Source: JBCDHN01 sp964351855
Lineage (GTDB): Bacteria; Verrucomicrobiota; Verrucomicrobiia; Verrucomicrobiales; DEV007
Direction of reading: 5' to 3'
Length of the DNA stretch: 8,699 bases
Assembly (NCBI GenBank): GCA_964351855.1
Contig: CAYGQD010000271.1
Span: 1 to 8,699, forward strand
Below the pieces are notes generated by a model. The model was not told the origin of the DNA. It searched no databases and saw only the letters and a program-made list of their open reading frames with translations. Shown here in pieces: positions 6,845-8,699 of the stretch (the first letter of the stretch is position 1; each line of letters starts with the position of its first letter). The translations under genes and the position numbers were made by a program.

Positions 6845-7057
6845 GGTCCGCGATTCCCAGCCTTAGCCGCGAAAAAGGTCTTCCTCCGTAGCGGCGACTT
6901 TCCAGTCGCCGGAGCCTATTTTCCGCCTGTGGCGACTGGAAAATCGCCACTACCATCCCTCCGCGCAGGTAGGAGAAAATACGAGGCAGGATCGACTCTC
7001 AGCCAGGAGTTTTTCACCGTAGCAGCTTCCTCTCCGTGACAGGGAACGGGCCTTGAG
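6845..7057. other. Spacer between convergent propeller and L,D-transpeptidase genes
   Basis: This is a 213-base gap between the stop codons of two convergent genes. Its main content is the palindromic element at 6888-6953. I see no typical hairpin-plus-T-run terminator for either gene, so the palindrome may itself affect transcript ends. The remainder (6954-7057) shows nothing recognisable. Confidence 0.55.
6888..6953. repeat. Nested palindromic element, REP-like
   Basis: Two 23-base arms (6888-6910 and 6931-6953) are inverted copies with two mismatches and flank a 20-base centre. Each arm is also a small hairpin: GGCGACT-TTCC-AGTCGCC is perfect in the left arm, and GGCGACT-GGAA-AATCGCC in the right has one mismatch. 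Both long-stem mismatches become G-U pairs in minus-strand RNA. Its place between convergent genes and its two-level symmetry resemble repetitive extragenic palindromes. Only one copy is in this window, so dispersal is inferred. Confidence 0.65.
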
Positions 7058-7750
7058 CTACTTGGAGGTGCCGCCTGTTGCCGGAGCAGGAGAACCCGAA
7101 GATGGGGCCGGAGCAACCGGGGCATCCACCAGGTTTTTTTCCATATCGGCCATGACCCACAACGGCGTATTGACGTCGGCAAACTTGAACAATCGAGCCG
7201 AACCCAACGGCGTCATTCGCACGCAGCCGTGAGAGCCGATGTAGGGATGGCCGCCGCTAAAGTGTTTCATGGTCCATTTGAATCCCACCGCAAAACTGGC
7301 GTGCGTCGCGATTCCCCGGTAATTGATGAAAAAGAGCGAGTTTGGCATCGGGGCCTTGTATTCCCCGCTGAAGTGATCCTTGACCTTCCGATCCACCTTA
7401 AATTTACCGGTCGGCGTGTCGTGCTCTCCATCTCCGGTGAGAATCACGAACCGATGTTTCAACTTCCCATTCTCATACGCGTAGGCGGCCTGCTTATCTT
7501 TATCGATCACGATCGCTTTTTTGACCCCCTTCAGCTCCTCCGGCGGTTCGGGAAATCCCAGAAAGATGAAGGGAAACGCCCAGGCAATCACCACGCTGGT
7601 GACAATCATGTTGACCGGGCCCGCGATAATCCAAAACCAGACGGATCGGAGAAATCTCCAACCTTTCTTGACGTCGCCAACAGCGTCATCAATACCCTCT
7701 TTTGCTTCGGTTACGTATTGTTCCGCAACCTTCTTCGGATCGAATGCCAT
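7058..7750 (-). CDS. Membrane-anchored L,D-transpeptidase (YkuD domain)
   Basis: L,D-transpeptidases act on peptidoglycan stem peptides, making 3-3 cross-links or attaching proteins, with an active-site cysteine. This 230-residue protein has a charged N-terminus (1-35), a membrane segment (about 36-65), then the YkuD domain (about 77-203). The signature is complete: His150 in GIATH and SHGCVRM with catalytic Cys176. Typical preceding strands are IVIDKDKQAAYAYENGK and the substrate-loop-like DTPTGKFKV. The long N-terminal stretch before the membrane segment suggests an uncleaved signal anchor with the enzyme in the periplasm. The C-terminus is a Pro/Ala/Ser/Gly tail (211-230) without an obvious fold. 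The gene is leftward, convergent with the propeller gene and divergent from the PD40 gene. No Shine-Dalgarno sequence precedes the ATG. Confidence 0.93.
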   Translation of the reverse strand: MAFDPKKVAEQYVTEAKEGIDDAVGDVKKGWRFLRSVWFWIIAGPVNMIVTSVVIAWAFPFIFLGFPEPPEELKGVKKAIVIDKDKQAAYAYENGKLKHRFVILTGDGEHDTPTGKFKVDRKVKDHFSGEYKAPMPNSLFFINYRGIATHASFAVGFKWTMKHFSGGHPYIGSHGCVRMTPLGSARLFKFADVNTPLWVMADMEKNLVDAPVAPAPSSGSPAPATGGTSK

Positions 7751-7886
7751 GAAGGCAGCTTATCAGCCAAAATCTGGAAGTGTGAGCCCTTTTTTTGAAA
7801 AGATTTCGCCCCTCAAATCCAACAAAATTTCACCGCCGTTGACCAACCCCTGTTGACGCCCTTCAACCTCTCGTCTTTGCTCCATC
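7751..7886. promoter_or_regulatory. Divergent promoter region between L,D-transpeptidase and PD40 genes
   Basis: This 136-base gap must carry the start signals for both flanking genes. TTGACC (7839-7844) and TTGACG (7854-7859) resemble plus-strand -35 boxes, but no matching -10 box follows at the right distance. An A/T-rich part (7791-7830) may serve the leftward gene. There is no Shine-Dalgarno sequence on either side. Confidence 0.3.
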
Positions 7887-8699
7887 ATGCTGACCAAAAC
7901 CCTCACCTTCGCGATTGCGCTCGCCGTTTCAGGCTCCGCTTTCGCGCAGGAAACTCCCGATTCTGAACCGGCGGATGAATCCCGCTTTCTCAGCAATACC
8001 CGCCAACTGACCTTCGAAGGAAAACGCGCCGGTGAAGGCTACTTCAGTGCGGACGGCACACAGCTCATTTTCCAAAGCGAACGCGAGGCCGACAATCCCT
8101 TCTTTCAGATTTACCTCATGGATCTGGAAACCGGCGATGTGGAGCGCGTTTCGCCCGGGGTCGGCAAAACCACCTGCGCCTGGGTCCATCCCAACGGGAA
8201 AAAGGTCCTCTTTGCCTCCACTCAGGACGACCCCGCTGCCAAAGCCGAGCAACAGGCCGAGTTCGATCTCCGGGCCGAAGGGAAAGAGCGCCGCTATTCC
8301 TGGGATTACGACGAATACTATGAAATTTACGAATACGATCTCGCCGCAAAAACCTGGACGAATCTCACCAATGCGGTCGGCTACGATGCGGAAGGCGCCT
8401 ATTCGCCGGATGGAAAGCAGATCGTCTTCGCCTCGAATCGGCTCTGGCATGAGGAACCCAAGCAGTTTCCCAAAGAAGACCGCATCTGGTTCGGGATGAA
8501 TCCTTCCTTTGGCATGGACCTCTTCATCATGGATGCGGATGGCTCCAACGTGAAACAACTCACCGATGTGCCCGGCTATGACGGCGGCTCGTTCTTTAAC
8601 GCCGACGGCTCGAAAATCTGCTGGCGTCGGTTCAATCGCAAAGGCGACCAAGCCGAAGTCTTCACCATGAACACGGACGGGACCGGCGAACGCCAGGTG
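7887..8699 (+). CDS. Secreted TolB/PD40-type beta-propeller protein, 3' end outside window
   Basis: The frame starts at ATG 7887 and stays open through the last base, giving 271 residues. A signal peptide (MLTKTLTFAIALAVSGSAFA, cleavage before QE) sends it out of the cytoplasm. At least four PD40/WD40-like blade motifs follow: GYFSADGTQLIFQSE (51-65), VHPNGKKVLFAST (100-112), YSPDGKQIVFASNR (172-185) and FNADGSKICWRRFN (237-250). They alternate with IYLMDLETG, LFIMDADGSNVKQLT and VFTMNTDGTGE strands. Residues 113-150 form a charged, Tyr/Asp/Glu-rich insert between blades. Such propellers occur in TolB, which partners the Tol-Pal envelope complex, and also as N-terminal parts of peptidases or stand-alone secreted proteins. 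The missing C-terminus would decide. No other tol gene is in view, so I do not call it tolB. Confidence 0.9.
   Translation, partial: MLTKTLTFAIALAVSGSAFAQETPDSEPADESRFLSNTRQLTFEGKRAGEGYFSADGTQLIFQSEREADNPFFQIYLMDLETGDVERVSPGVGKTTCAWVHPNGKKVLFASTQDDPAAKAEQQAEFDLRAEGKERRYSWDYDEYYEIYEYDLAAKTWTNLTNAVGYDAEGAYSPDGKQIVFASNRLWHEEPKQFPKEDRIWFGMNPSFGMDLFIMDADGSNVKQLTDVPGYDGGSFFNADGSKICWRRFNRKGDQAEVFTMNTDGTGERQV

Noticed and set aside
6916..7182. 88-codon leftward frame across the palindromic element
   Set aside because: It overlaps the L,D-transpeptidase 3' end and the repeat, and its composition is random.
7929..8651. 240-codon antisense frame that looks hydrophobic (Phe/Gly/Ile-rich)
   Set aside because: The plus strand has a signal peptide and four PD40 motifs. 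The hydrophobic look comes from reading GAA/TTC-type codons backwards.

Overview
The window looks like ordinary chromosome from a free-living, moderately GC-rich Gram-negative bacterium of the Planctomycetes-Verrucomicrobia-Chlamydiae group, most probably Verrucomicrobiota. This placement is inferred from three things: a large secreted HEAT-repeat/beta-propeller protein of the kind common in that group, next to an aerobic sulfatase-activating enzyme; several exported proteins without recognisable relatives; and the lack of clear Shine-Dalgarno sequences in front of every start. No marker gene (rRNA, ribosomal protein) is present to prove it. I see no mobile element, tRNA, rRNA or CRISPR array.

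Layout. Bases 2-478 (+) are the C-terminal part of a formylglycine-generating enzyme with both catalytic cysteines. It converges, 13 bases apart, on a leftward gene (492-1310, -) for an exported acidic protein of unknown function. Upstream of that gene lies an AT-rich spacer (1311-1600) holding a perfect AT palindrome and, at its far end, a rho-independent terminator for the next leftward unit. That unit has two genes: a Skp/OmpH-like lipoprotein (2150-2740, -) and a small exported protein (1601-2095, -). It has a plausible promoter at 2768-2796 and ends at the terminator at 1541-1571. Further up on the same strand is a PA0069-type radical SAM protein (2826-3917, -). It diverges from the largest gene (4031-6844, +), a secreted 937-residue protein made of a HEAT-repeat region, a GH43/GH32-like five-bladed propeller and a C-terminal beta domain.

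After it, the 213-base spacer 6845-7057 holds a striking nested palindrome (6888-6953), probably one copy of a dispersed repeat. A membrane-anchored L,D-transpeptidase (7058-7750, -) then diverges from a secreted TolB/PD40-propeller protein (7887 to the window end, +).

Shared theme: six of the eight genes encode envelope or exported proteins (signal peptides, one lipoprotein, one membrane-anchored cell-wall enzyme). The FGE and the propeller protein could both serve use of sulfated polysaccharides, but no sulfatase gene lies in the window, so that link is inference. No complete, clearly new multi-gene system is visible. The best candidates for something undescribed are the well-delimited Skp-lipoprotein/small exported protein unit, the orphan acidic exported protein with its AT palindrome, and the palindromic repeat.
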